From Lachnospiraceae bacterium (GTDB lineage Bacteria; Bacillota_A; Clostridia; Lachnospirales; Lachnospiraceae), in NCBI GenBank assembly GCA_017996675.1, contig JAGOGN010000028.1, forward strand, positions 1 to 12,385: 12,385 nucleotides of DNA, read 5' to 3'. The position numbers and the translations under genes are program-made. This document shows, one piece after another, positions 6,576-12,385 of the stretch (positions within the stretch are counted from its first letter, which is position 1; the number at the start of each line of letters is the position of its first letter). Below the pieces are notes generated by a model. That model did no database searches. It was given only the letters and a program-made list of their open reading frames with translations, and was not told the DNA's origin.

Positions 6576-6603
6576 TTTATAACACGTTACGAAAAGCTCT
6601 CAA
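6576..6603 (-). promoter_or_regulatory. Possible internal promoter for sucCD (weak)
   Basis: On the minus strand TTGAGA (6603-6598), a 16-nt spacer and TATAAA (6581-6576) would start transcription near 6568, just before sucC. The -35 lies in the loop of the third hairpin, so this may be chance in AT-rich DNA. Confidence 0.3.
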
Positions 6604-6682
6604 CCTCTTCGCTTCATCATCTGCTCACATTTTCACCGGCTCTCACCCCGGCTACAGATCTTTGCGACTCTCACCTCGCAAA
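6589..6682 (-). repeat. Three tandem hairpins with matching 8-nt loops between korC and sucC
   Basis: On the minus strand three stem-loops follow one another. H1 is TTTGCGA (6682-6676), loop GGTGAGAG, TCGCAAA (6667-6661). H2 is GCCGG (6652-6648), loop GGTGAGAG, CCGGT (6639-6635) with one G-T pair. H3 is GCGAAGAG (6612-6605), loop GTTGAGAG, CTTTTCGT (6596-6589) with two G-T pairs. Stem sequences differ while loops are identical or differ by one base, so loop sequence and structure look conserved rather than copied. None has a U-tract, so they are not terminators. A related motif, AAAATGTGAGCAG (6633-6621), lies between H2 and H3 and recurs with one change as AAAATGTGAGTAG (6577-6565) beside the sucC ribosome binding site. 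This could be a protein- or RNA-binding element tuning sucCD expression or mRNA stability. Function unknown. Confidence 0.65.
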
Positions 6683-6708
6683 TTATTCATTCTCTAAGTA
6701 CTATTTCC

Positions 6709-7236
6709 TTAGATTAATGCAGCACCCTCTGCAAGTGCTTTTTCATTGATTGCTTCTGTTCCCTTAGGAACATGTCTTAAGACTGCAATCTTTAATTCTT
6801 CTTCTGTAACAATATTCAACATTTTGTTAATTGCACCAACAGCAACAATGTTTGCCGTAAATGCTTTTCCAACTTTATGAATCGCTGTATCCAGAATTGG
6901 TGCTTTTTTAACTTTTTCAGCATTTAAATACTCTGGAACTTTCAAGCTGGAATCAACTAAGATTAAGCAATCACGATCCACACTCTTTGCGTATTTTTCA
7001 AGAGAATCTTGTGTTAATGCCATAAAAAATGTAGGGTTCTGTACTTTTGTATATCCTAATTCAGTATCCGAAACTAAAACTTCTGCTTTACATGATCCGC
7101 CACGTGCCTCTGGTCCATAAGACTGAGACTGTGCTGTATATTTTCCTGCTTCAAGTGCAGCTTCAGCCAAAATAATTGTTGCAAGGATTACACCCTGTCC
7201 ACCACTTCCTGCAAGACGAATTTCCATTCTATTCAT
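6709..7236 (-). CDS. korC: 2-oxoacid (2-oxoglutarate):ferredoxin oxidoreductase, gamma subunit
   Basis: A 175-residue gamma-domain subunit of the thiamine-diphosphate 2-oxoacid:ferredoxin oxidoreductases. The opening MEIRLAGSGGQGV (4-16) is the family signature, followed by QSYGPEARGGSCKAEV (38-53), which is characteristic of the gamma domain at the subunit interface. The start at 7236 is chosen over an in-frame start at 7266: GGGAGG (7251-7246) lies 9 nt upstream and the gene then overlaps the korB stop by 8 nt. It is the last kor gene before the korC-sucC gap. The order D-A-B-C with separate subunits matches the methanogen and clostridial four-subunit enzyme. Identification is strong; 2-oxoglutarate as substrate rests on KorA similarity and the adjacent sucCD. 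Confidence 0.92.
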   Translation of the reverse strand: MNRMEIRLAGSGGQGVILATIILAEAALEAGKYTAQSQSYGPEARGGSCKAEVLVSDTELGYTKVQNPTFFMALTQDSLEKYAKSVDRDCLILVDSSLKVPEYLNAEKVKKAPILDTAIHKVGKAFTANIVAVGAINKMLNIVTEEELKIAVLRHVPKGTEAINEKALAEGAALI

Positions 7237-8062
7237 GATTTTCTGCCTCCCTTGCAAGTTTATCAATAATTTTTTGATACTCAGAAGTAAATTCAGGGTA
7301 ATTCGTATGAGCTAATACTCCTACTACCATTTTTCCTTTCAATTCTTCTGGTGACATTGTTACGGCCTTCTCCTGCATTACAGTATTTTCTTTCTGCCAT
7401 TTCATCATGTCAACTGCACTACCTTTTTTATTTTTACGTCCATAATAAGTAGGGCAAATACTAGCACAATCAATGATTGAAAATCCTTTATGCAGAATTC
7501 CTTGCTGAATGTAAGATGTTGTCTGCTGAGAATGGAACGCACTTCCTCTTGCAGCATAAGAAGCACCAGCTCCATAAGCAAGACCAGCAATGTCAAAAGC
7601 ACGATCGATATTTCCGTAAGGAGCCGTTGTTCCAAGCTCTCCTCTTGGAGTTGTAGGAGAATACTGTCCTCCGGTCATTCCGTAAATATTATTATTAAAC
7701 ACTACTACTGTCAGTCCAATGTTACGACGAGCAGCATGAATTAAATGATTTCCACCAATTGCAGAAATGTCTCCATCTCCAGCAATTACAACTACTTCCA
7801 ATTCAGGATTTGCAAGTTTAATTCCAGTTGCAAACGCAATTGCTCTTCCGTGTGTTGTATGAATGGTATTAAAATCCAAATATCCTGCCGCACGGGAAGA
7901 ACATCCAATTCCAGATACAATTACAACTTTATTATGATCTAAGCCCAAATTGTCAATCGCCTGAGCAACATCACGCATTAAAATACCGTGACCGCATCCT
8001 GGACACCAGATATGTGGCAAATGTTCAGGGCGCATATATTGATTAATTAATTCGCTAGCCAT
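7229..8062 (-). CDS. korB: 2-oxoacid (2-oxoglutarate):ferredoxin oxidoreductase, beta subunit (TPP-binding)
   Basis: This 277-residue subunit binds thiamine diphosphate and Mg. It shows LPHIWCPGCGHG (15-26), with cysteines typical of the beta subunit's cluster-coordinating segment, and GIGCSSR (51-57). The TPP motif starts at GDGD (95-98) and ends NNNIYGMTGGQYSPTT (123-138), where Asn and Tyr complete metal binding. It begins 4 nt after the korA stop, with GGAGG embedded in the end of korA, so subunits are co-translated. The enzyme decarboxylates the 2-oxoacid, forms the acyl-CoA and passes two electrons to ferredoxin in the cytoplasm. Full length with all motifs intact. Confidence 0.95.
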   Translation of the reverse strand: MASELINQYMRPEHLPHIWCPGCGHGILMRDVAQAIDNLGLDHNKVVIVSGIGCSSRAAGYLDFNTIHTTHGRAIAFATGIKLANPELEVVVIAGDGDISAIGGNHLIHAARRNIGLTVVVFNNNIYGMTGGQYSPTTPRGELGTTAPYGNIDRAFDIAGLAYGAGASYAARGSAFHSQQTTSYIQQGILHKGFSIIDCASICPTYYGRKNKKGSAVDMMKWQKENTVMQEKAVTMSPEELKGKMVVGVLAHTNYPEFTSEYQKIIDKLAREAENHE

Positions 8063-8065
8063 TTT

Positions 8066-9196
8066 TTATTCCTCCTCTAATTTGGAAAGAATTTCATTTG
8101 GCGTCATTACAGTTCCGTTAATTCTTCCAATGAAATCTACTTTGCAGTTGTCCTTTACAATTCGCTGTACTTCTAAAAGAATCTGTCCATCGTTATGTTC
8201 TGCAACAACGATGCGTTTTACTTTTTTCGAAAGTTCTGCTAATTGCTTTTCTGGGAAAGGCCAAATAGTAATCGGTCTAAACATTCCGACTTTCTTGCCC
8301 TTTTCTCTTGCCATTTCGCAGGCGGAAATAACACTTCTGGCTGTTCCACCATAACAAACTACAACTGTATCTGCATCTTCCACATCTTTTTGTTCACACT
8401 GAACAATATCGTCCAGATTGTTTGTGATTTTATCTAAAAGTCTGCGCATTAATTTCTCTGTTTCCGCATTTGAATTTGTTGGGAAACCTGATTCATTATG
8501 TGACAAACCTGTAATGTGATATCTCTGTCCCTGTCCAAATGGAGCCATCTGTGGTACCATTTCACCTTCAGCAACATGATATGGTCTACCATTCTGCTTT
8601 GGAAATTTCTGTACAGGACGATTAATAATTTCTATTTCACTTCGATCTGGAATCTCAATTCCTTCTCTTAAGTGTCCAACGATTTCATCCATTAAGAAAA
8701 TAACAGGTGTTCTATATTTTTCAGAAAGATTGAAACAACGGATAATTAAATCATAAGTTTCACGAACGCTAGATGGTGAAATTGCAATAATTGGATGATC
8801 TCCATGAGTTCCCCAGCGAGCTTGCATCACATCCCCTTGTGATGGGCTAGTTGGCAAACCTGTTGAAGGTCCACTTCTTTGTACATCTACAATTACACAT
8901 GGAATTTCCGTAATACATGCATAACCGATGTTCTCTTGTTTCAAAGAGATTCCAGGTCCACTTGACGCTGTCATTGCTTTAACCCCTGCAACTGATGCAC
9001 CAATTGTTGCTGCCATTCCAGATATTTCATCTTCCATCTGAATAAATTTTCCACCTACCATTGGTAATCTTGCTGCAGATTTCTCTGCGATTTCCGTAGA
9101 AGGAGTGATTGGATATCCTGCATAAAAACGCATGCCCGCTGCAATTGCACCTTCAACACACGCTTCATTTCCCTGCATTAATACTGTTTTACCCAT
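8066..9196 (-). CDS. korA: 2-oxoacid (2-oxoglutarate):ferredoxin oxidoreductase, alpha subunit
   Basis: A 376-residue alpha subunit with the pyrimidine-binding TPP domain: GYPITPSTEIAE (27-38), QMEDEISG (53-60), ASSGPG (77-82) and DVQRSGPSTGLPT (104-116), then QARWGTHGD (125-133) and the helix ending MDEIVGHLRE (169-178). The PSTG-PT, QARWG-HGD and EIVGH-RE blocks match what I recall of methanogen KorA, favouring 2-oxoglutarate over pyruvate; a branched-chain 2-oxoacid enzyme is the main alternative. The C-terminal domain has VVCYGGTARSVISACE, involved in subunit or CoA contacts in the family. Its ATG lies inside the end of korD (19-nt overlap) with AAGGAG 10 nt upstream. No truncation or missing motif was seen. 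Confidence 0.93.
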   Translation of the reverse strand: MGKTVLMQGNEACVEGAIAAGMRFYAGYPITPSTEIAEKSAARLPMVGGKFIQMEDEISGMAATIGASVAGVKAMTASSGPGISLKQENIGYACITEIPCVIVDVQRSGPSTGLPTSPSQGDVMQARWGTHGDHPIIAISPSSVRETYDLIIRCFNLSEKYRTPVIFLMDEIVGHLREGIEIPDRSEIEIINRPVQKFPKQNGRPYHVAEGEMVPQMAPFGQGQRYHITGLSHNESGFPTNSNAETEKLMRRLLDKITNNLDDIVQCEQKDVEDADTVVVCYGGTARSVISACEMAREKGKKVGMFRPITIWPFPEKQLAELSKKVKRIVVAEHNDGQILLEVQRIVKDNCKVDFIGRINGTVMTPNEILSKLEEE

Positions 9197-9402
9197 TGTT
9201 GTGCTTCTCCTTCCTGTTGTTCAATATAAATTGCATAATCCGGACATCTCTGCTCACACTGACCACAATAAATACATGCATCACCGTCTTTAATAACAGC
9301 TTTCTCATCTTCAATTGCAAGCACGTTCTTAGGACAGAACGCTGCACAGATTCCGCAGCCCTTGCACCAAGCGGTATTCAGGACTAATTTCTTTGTTCCC
9401 AT
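9178..9402 (-). CDS. korD: 2-oxoacid:ferredoxin oxidoreductase, delta subunit (2x[4Fe-4S] ferredoxin)
   Basis: A 74-residue ferredoxin-like subunit with two complete CxxCxxCxxxCP motifs, Cys13/16/19/23 (WCKGCGICAAFCP) and Cys43/46/49/53 (ACIYCGQCEQRCP), able to hold two [4Fe-4S] clusters. It conducts electrons from the TPP site to external ferredoxin. It is the first gene of the kor-suc operon; the ATG at 9402 is preceded by GGAAGG about 7 nt upstream. It overlaps korA by 19 nt, consistent with coupled translation and equal stoichiometry. A free ferredoxin is the alternative, but fusion into the operon and the typical delta-subunit N-terminus (basic strand then WCKGCG) favour the subunit. Confidence 0.94.
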   Translation of the reverse strand: MGTKKLVLNTAWCKGCGICAAFCPKNVLAIEDEKAVIKDGDACIYCGQCEQRCPDYAIYIEQQEGEAQQWVKQY

Positions 9403-9474
9403 ACAATTACCTTCCTTTGTTTTTTGGAGATTTCTCCCCGTTTTTCCTCTACATCCAATGAATATACTATCACT

Positions 9475-9503
9475 ATTATACTAGTTTTCAAAACATTTTT
9501 TTG
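9475..9503 (-). promoter_or_regulatory. Candidate kor-suc operon promoter, activator-dependent type
   Basis: Minus strand TATAAT (9480-9475) is a perfect -10, but 17 nt upstream the -35 position reads CAAAAA (9503-9498), far from TTGACA. Start would be near 9468, leaving a leader of about 65 nt. A good -10 with a poor -35 next to inverted repeats suggests dependence on the divergent LysR protein. Other -10-like sequences nearby (TAGTAT) make the exact start uncertain. Confidence 0.5.
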
Positions 9504-9531
9504 GTGGTATTCACCACAACTTATTGGTTGT
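9504..9531. promoter_or_regulatory. Tandem inverted repeats, probable LysR binding sites
   Basis: GTGGT-ATTC-ACCAC (9504-9517) and ACAAC-TTATTG-GTTGT (9516-9531) are perfect 5-bp dyads with centres 13 bp apart. Relative to the candidate korD start they span about -36 to -63, the usual position of LysR-type activator sites. They also end 7 bp before the lysR -35. Assignment to this regulator is by position. Confidence 0.6.
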
Positions 9532-9537
9532 TATATA

Positions 9538-9566
9538 TTGACGAATGCGAGCTCTTCCACTACACT
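9538..9566 (+). promoter_or_regulatory. lysR promoter
   Basis: TTGACG (9538-9543), 17-nt spacer, TACACT (9561-9566), with predicted start near 9573. This is a good sigma-A match and lies beside the inverted repeats, allowing autoregulation. Confidence 0.7.
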
Positions 9567-9611
9567 ATTCTTAGAAGATAGAACTATTAATTATGAAAGA
9601 AGGTTTCTCTC

Positions 9612-10556
9612 ATGAACTTTTCTAATATCAAGTATTTTCTTGTAGCTGCTGAAGAAATGAACATTACAAAAGCAGCAGAACGACTGCACGTATCCCAACA
9701 GGCATTAAGCAATCATATCACCAAAATCGAAAAGGAATTAGGAACGCGTTTATTTGAAAGAACACCTAATCTCGTTTTAACTTACGCCGGGAAATGCCTC
9801 GTTCAATCCGGTTCACAAATATTGGACTCACACAATCAATTTCTTGCTGAGATTGATGATATCAACGGAAACTGCAAAGGCGAATTAACCATTGGCGTTA
9901 CGCATACTCGTGGCCAGGCTCTTTTGCCATTAATTCTGCCAAGTTACATGAAATCTCATCCCCTCATTCAGATTAAAATTGAAGAAGGCAACGCCGCCGA
10001 CTTAGAATCCAGCCTACAGCATGGCTTCATTGATCTTGTTCTTGGCTTTCTTCCATTCCGTTCCGAAAGTGCGGTTGTAACAGAATTGTCAAAAGAACAC
10101 ATGTTTTTAGTAGTTCCAAGAAATATCATGGATCATCTCTTTGGTGAACACGCAACTGAGATGAGGAATATTTTTTCACAAGGAACCGATATTACCCCTT
10201 TTCAGGATCAGCCTTTCATTCTTCTTAAGAAGGGGGATCGTATTCGAACTATATTGGATAATTATTTTAGAAAGCAAAAAATGTCCCCACACATTCTTCT
10301 CGAAACGCAAAATATCCAGACTGCTTTCGCATTATGTCTGGAAGGACTTGGAATTTGCGTTTATCCCGAAATGTATTTAAGAGGCATTCATACACTTTCC
10401 AGTTCTTTCCCCATGTCTGGATCGCAAAAAGCTGATTATTTTCCTCTTTCTGGCACTTCAACAATCGAAACTCTTGCCATTGGTTATAATAAGGAACGAT
10501 ATTTGACCAAAGCTGCAACCGAATTTATTGCAATGGCAAAGGAGCTTTTAGGCTAA
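9612..10556 (+). CDS. LysR-type transcriptional regulator, divergent to the kor-suc operon
   Basis: A 314-residue LysR-family protein. The N-terminal winged HTH is clear: FLVAAEEMNITKAAERLHVSQQALSNHITKIEKELGTRLFER (9-50). A linker helix and two-lobed periplasmic-binding-protein-like effector domain follow (about 90-300), including GELTIGVTHTRG and the hinge-like DLVLGF. Effectors are usually small metabolites; here an intermediate near 2-oxoglutarate, glutamate or succinate is plausible but not visible in the sequence. The ATG is supported by AGAAGG 8 nt upstream. Divergent placement from korD across a 209-bp region with dyads suggests it activates kor-suc. Its last codons form the left arm of the downstream terminator. 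Confidence 0.93.
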   Translation: MNFSNIKYFLVAAEEMNITKAAERLHVSQQALSNHITKIEKELGTRLFERTPNLVLTYAGKCLVQSGSQILDSHNQFLAEIDDINGNCKGELTIGVTHTRGQALLPLILPSYMKSHPLIQIKIEEGNAADLESSLQHGFIDLVLGFLPFRSESAVVTELSKEHMFLVVPRNIMDHLFGEHATEMRNIFSQGTDITPFQDQPFILLKKGDRIRTILDNYFRKQKMSPHILLETQNIQTAFALCLEGLGICVYPEMYLRGIHTLSSSFPMSGSQKADYFPLSGTSTIETLAIGYNKERYLTKAATEFIAMAKELLG

Positions 10557-10579
10557 TAACCTAAAAGCTCCTTATTTAT
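10539..10579 (+). terminator. Terminator downstream of lysR, stem includes the lysR stop codon region
   Basis: AAGGAGCTTTTAGG (10539-10552) and CCTAAAAGCTCCTT (10560-10573) form a perfect 14-bp stem with a 7-nt loop CTAATAA that contains the lysR TAA, followed by ATTTATT. It lies between converging genes and may also slow transcription from the right, though the minus-strand tail (TTTGCC) is poor. Confidence 0.8.
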
Positions 10580-11325
10580 TCTTCTTGATTTTCTTCTTCT
10601 GGTACTTCTTCGCCTGCAATGCGAAGCAGTTCTCCCAATTCAGCCAGATCCATTTCCATCCCATCCGCAATATCTTCAATTGTATAATCAATACCATCTT
10701 TATTTAGAACTTCCATCAAGTCCAGCAACTGATTCAGCTTCATTGCAACTTTCTTGGCTTCAAGATTTAGATCCTTTTCTCCTTCGGCAATACTATCCAA
10801 GGTAAATCGCACTTTCTCCATGATAAATTCCCAAAGATTGCTCTTTGCACACGACAATTCTCCAATCGCAAGAATCATGGCAAGATTCGCTTCCTGAACT
10901 AAATCTCCCAGCAAAACAGTTCCACCCTGATAACGAAGTGCTTCCTTGTACACCAGTGGCAAAAAAGCTTCCGATAATACACTTGTCACTTCTTCCCCCA
11001 TTTTAGCTCTTTCACATAACTTTTCTAGTTCATCGGCGTTACATGTTTTGACTGCTTTCAATTCTTCTTCATACATCTGCTGAAAGGATACTTCCTCAGG
11101 TTCAAGTGGCCTAAGAGGTGTTACATTCTCCTCAACCGAAGCATAACCTTCTAAGCGAATTTTTTTTACTTTCAAGTACTCTCCTAGCAGAACCATTTGC
11201 TCTTCATTCAGGAAATCTGGCTTAAAGAAATCATCCACCTGCTTTTTGGTTAGTTGAAATCCACTTTTAATTCCTAAATCTTTCAGTTCATCCATCTTTT
11301 GTAAAAATTTTAATTTATTTGTCAT
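10576..11325 (-). CDS. Sigma-70-like protein with degenerate region 2 and no region 4
   Basis: A 249-residue acidic cytoplasmic protein resembling a housekeeping sigma factor in order but not in full. Residues 16-60 (SGFQLTKKQVDDFF..EEQMVLLGEYL) look like region 1.1. Residues 97-157 follow region 2.1-2.2, from ELEKLCERAKMG to FLPLVYKEALRYQGG and LLGDLVQEANLAMILAI, comparable to the DLIQEGNLGLMRAV core-binding helix. Residues 163-182 sit where regions 2.3-2.4 should be but lack the aromatic melting cluster and the WWIRQA -10 recognition helix. Residues 186-240 (YTIEDIADGMEMDLAELGELLRIA) resemble region 3. The protein ends EEVPEEENQEE without region 4. It may bind RNA polymerase core or compete with sigma without recognising promoters; this is inference. 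Start is supported by GGAGG 6 nt upstream and an 11-nt overlap with the M20 gene. Confidence 0.7.
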   Translation of the reverse strand: MTNKLKFLQKMDELKDLGIKSGFQLTKKQVDDFFKPDFLNEEQMVLLGEYLKVKKIRLEGYASVEENVTPLRPLEPEEVSFQQMYEEELKAVKTCNADELEKLCERAKMGEEVTSVLSEAFLPLVYKEALRYQGGTVLLGDLVQEANLAMILAIGELSCAKSNLWEFIMEKVRFTLDSIAEGEKDLNLEAKKVAMKLNQLLDLMEVLNKDGIDYTIEDIADGMEMDLAELGELLRIAGEEVPEEENQEE

Positions 11326-12385
11326 TATATTCCTCCATTAAAAAACGAAATGCCATTCTTAGGCCTGGTTCAAGAGATTTCTTCCGTATAAACTCTTCTC
11401 TCGTATGTTCACCTTCACCCTCATATACGCCAAAACAGATCGACGGAATTCGGTTTGCCAAAAAAACATTACAATCCGTGGATCCACTTTCTTCTTGTGG
11501 TAACACACCTGTTTCGTCAAAAATAATCTGTCTGGCTTTATCTGTTAGTTGCATGAGCTTTTCTTTCGATACTTCTCCCATTCCTGGCCTTTGCCCCAAC
11601 AATTTTATCCGAACATGAGCGTTTGAAGACTCAATTACTGCGTCGTTTACCAACACCACTTTTTGCCGCTCTACCTGAAGCACCTCAGAGATTTTAGTTT
11701 CTGCCCGCTTCTTCATTTCATACAAAGATACTTCCTGGTCGGATCTAAACTCATATAGAAAGGAAGCTTCCTGTGCAATCGTATTGACGCTGGTCCCTCC
11801 TTGAATCATTCCTACATTATAGGTTGTTTTTCCTGGCAAATCTCTTGTACTTAATTCATATAGTCCTTTAATCATTTCACTTGCGTACACAATTGCATTT
11901 GCATTTCCAAAATCTCCATAAGAATGTCCACCCTTCGTCTGAAAGGTTATTTCATAGCGGTAAGACCCAACTGCTCGATTAACCAGCCAATGATATCCAC
12001 CATCAAACGAGATATGCTGCGTAATTCGATTGCCATAGCGTTTCCATAATGCCTTGGCTCCATCCAGATTACCAAGCCCCTCCTCACACGAATTCAATGC
12101 AATGACCAGATTCTGACTTGTTGTAATACCTGTTTGTTTTAAATAAGTCAAAAACATGAGCAAAGCAGCTACGTTTGCTGTGTCATCTCCTATTCCAGGA
12201 CCACACAATTTATCTTCGGTTTCCGATACCGCAATCTCTTCTTCATCCGGGAAAACAGTATCGATGTGCGCTGTATAAAGGTGAATATTCTCTGCCTCGC
12301 TCTCGCATAATTCTATAATTACATTCTTTTCTTCATCTGCAAAAGTATTCACATATCCGAGTTGATGTAGGTAATCCAGCAAAAA
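11315..12385 (-). CDS. M20-family metallopeptidase/amidohydrolase, 5' end outside window
   Basis: A zinc-dependent hydrolase of the M20/M25/M40 group (peptidases, aminoacylases, deacetylases). Counting from 12382, metal ligands are visible as His39 and Asp41 in TAHIDTV, Asp66 in GPGIGDDTAN, the catalytic Glu100-Glu101 pair in NSCEEGLGN, Asp127 in SFDGG, and His326 in EGEHTREEF. The lid/dimerisation domain begins about GSYRYEITFQTKGGHSYGD. The reading frame is open to the last base; M20 proteins normally have about 20-30 residues before LLDYLHQLGY, so the true start lies beyond 12385 and a TTG at 12382 is unlikely. It is followed by the sigma-like gene with an 11-nt overlap. The substrate is not evident; a di/tripeptide or an N-acyl amino acid is likely. 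Confidence 0.88.
   Translation of the reverse strand, partial: FLLDYLHQLGYVNTFADEEKNVIIELCESEAENIHLYTAHIDTVFPDEEEIAVSETEDKLCGPGIGDDTANVAALLMFLTYLKQTGITTSQNLVIALNSCEEGLGNLDGAKALWKRYGNRITQHISFDGGYHWLVNRAVGSYRYEITFQTKGGHSYGDFGNANAIVYASEMIKGLYELSTRDLPGKTTYNVGMIQGGTSVNTIAQEASFLYEFRSDQEVSLYEMKKRAETKISEVLQVERQKVVLVNDAVIESSNAHVRIKLLGQRPGMGEVSKEKLMQLTDKARQIIFDETGVLPQEESGSTDCNVFLANRIPSICFGVYEGEGEHTREEFIRKKSLEPGLRMAFRFLMEEYNDK

Noticed and set aside
6589..6682. The korC-sucC hairpins as terminators, TRAP sites or an ANTAR target
   Set aside because: None is followed by a T-tract. GAG triplets lie in hairpins with irregular spacing, unlike the unpaired repeats of TRAP sites. Loops are 8 nt and do not show the A1/G4 hexaloop pattern of ANTAR targets.
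5498..6749. Plus-strand open frames opposite sucC and the korC-sucC gap
   Set aside because: They are shadows of a strongly conserved gene on the other strand, with no start signals or protein motifs.
9426..9437. GGAG-ATTT-CTCC small hairpin before korD
   Set aside because: Four-bp stem followed by an A-tract in the direction of transcription, so it is neither a terminator nor clearly regulatory.
11319..11618. Plus-strand open frame opposite the M20 gene
   Set aside because: Antisense to conserved M20 coding sequence, with no ribosome binding site or recognisable product.
12380..12382. TTG at 12382 as the M20 start codon
   Set aside because: The frame remains open to the window end and M20 proteins have additional N-terminal residues, so the gene is cut by the window edge.

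Overview
The window looks like chromosomal DNA of a low-GC anaerobic Firmicute, most likely a member of the Clostridia and plausibly Lachnospiraceae. The basis is AT-rich codon use, AGGAGG-type ribosome binding sites, sigma-A type promoters, a clostridial-style S10 leader, ferredoxin-linked 2-oxoacid metabolism and a PadR/HAAS membrane-signalling cassette. No mobile element, tRNA, rRNA or CRISPR array was seen. Assignments come from motif recognition by eye, with no database search.

Left edge (1-510): on the minus strand the first 17 codons of rpsJ (ribosomal protein S10) enter the window. They are preceded by a leader of about 220 nt with extensive RNA pairing and by a near-consensus promoter. 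Divergent from this, 511-1371 encodes a RlmI-like SAM-dependent methyltransferase with its own extended -10 promoter.

Middle left (1372-4440): on the minus strand there is a two-CBS-domain protein with its own promoter (possibly a c-di-AMP receptor of the DarB/CbpB type). Upstream of it is a tightly overlapping four-gene operon: padR, a HAAS/DUF1700 membrane protein, a small membrane-anchored protein, and an AlkD-family DNA alkylation repair protein. Its promoter is spanned by a 10-bp inverted repeat likely to be the PadR operator.

Centre (4408-9402): a six-gene minus-strand operon, korD-korA-korB-korC-sucC-sucD, encodes a four-subunit 2-oxoacid (probably 2-oxoglutarate):ferredoxin oxidoreductase followed by ADP-forming succinyl-CoA synthetase. 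Together these would convert 2-oxoglutarate to succinate, CO2, reduced ferredoxin and one ATP. The 156-bp gap between korC and sucC holds three consecutive hairpins with nearly identical 8-nt loops, the most unusual non-coding structure in the window. A strong terminator follows sucD. A divergent LysR-type regulator (9612-10556) shares the control region with korD, where two adjacent inverted repeats lie just upstream of a korD promoter with a good -10 and a poor -35.

Right (10576-12385): on the minus strand, a truncated M20-family metallopeptidase running off the window overlaps a 249-residue protein that looks like a degenerate sigma-70 factor (regions 1.1-2-3 recognisable, no region 4). 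A 14-bp perfect stem separates this pair from the converging lysR.
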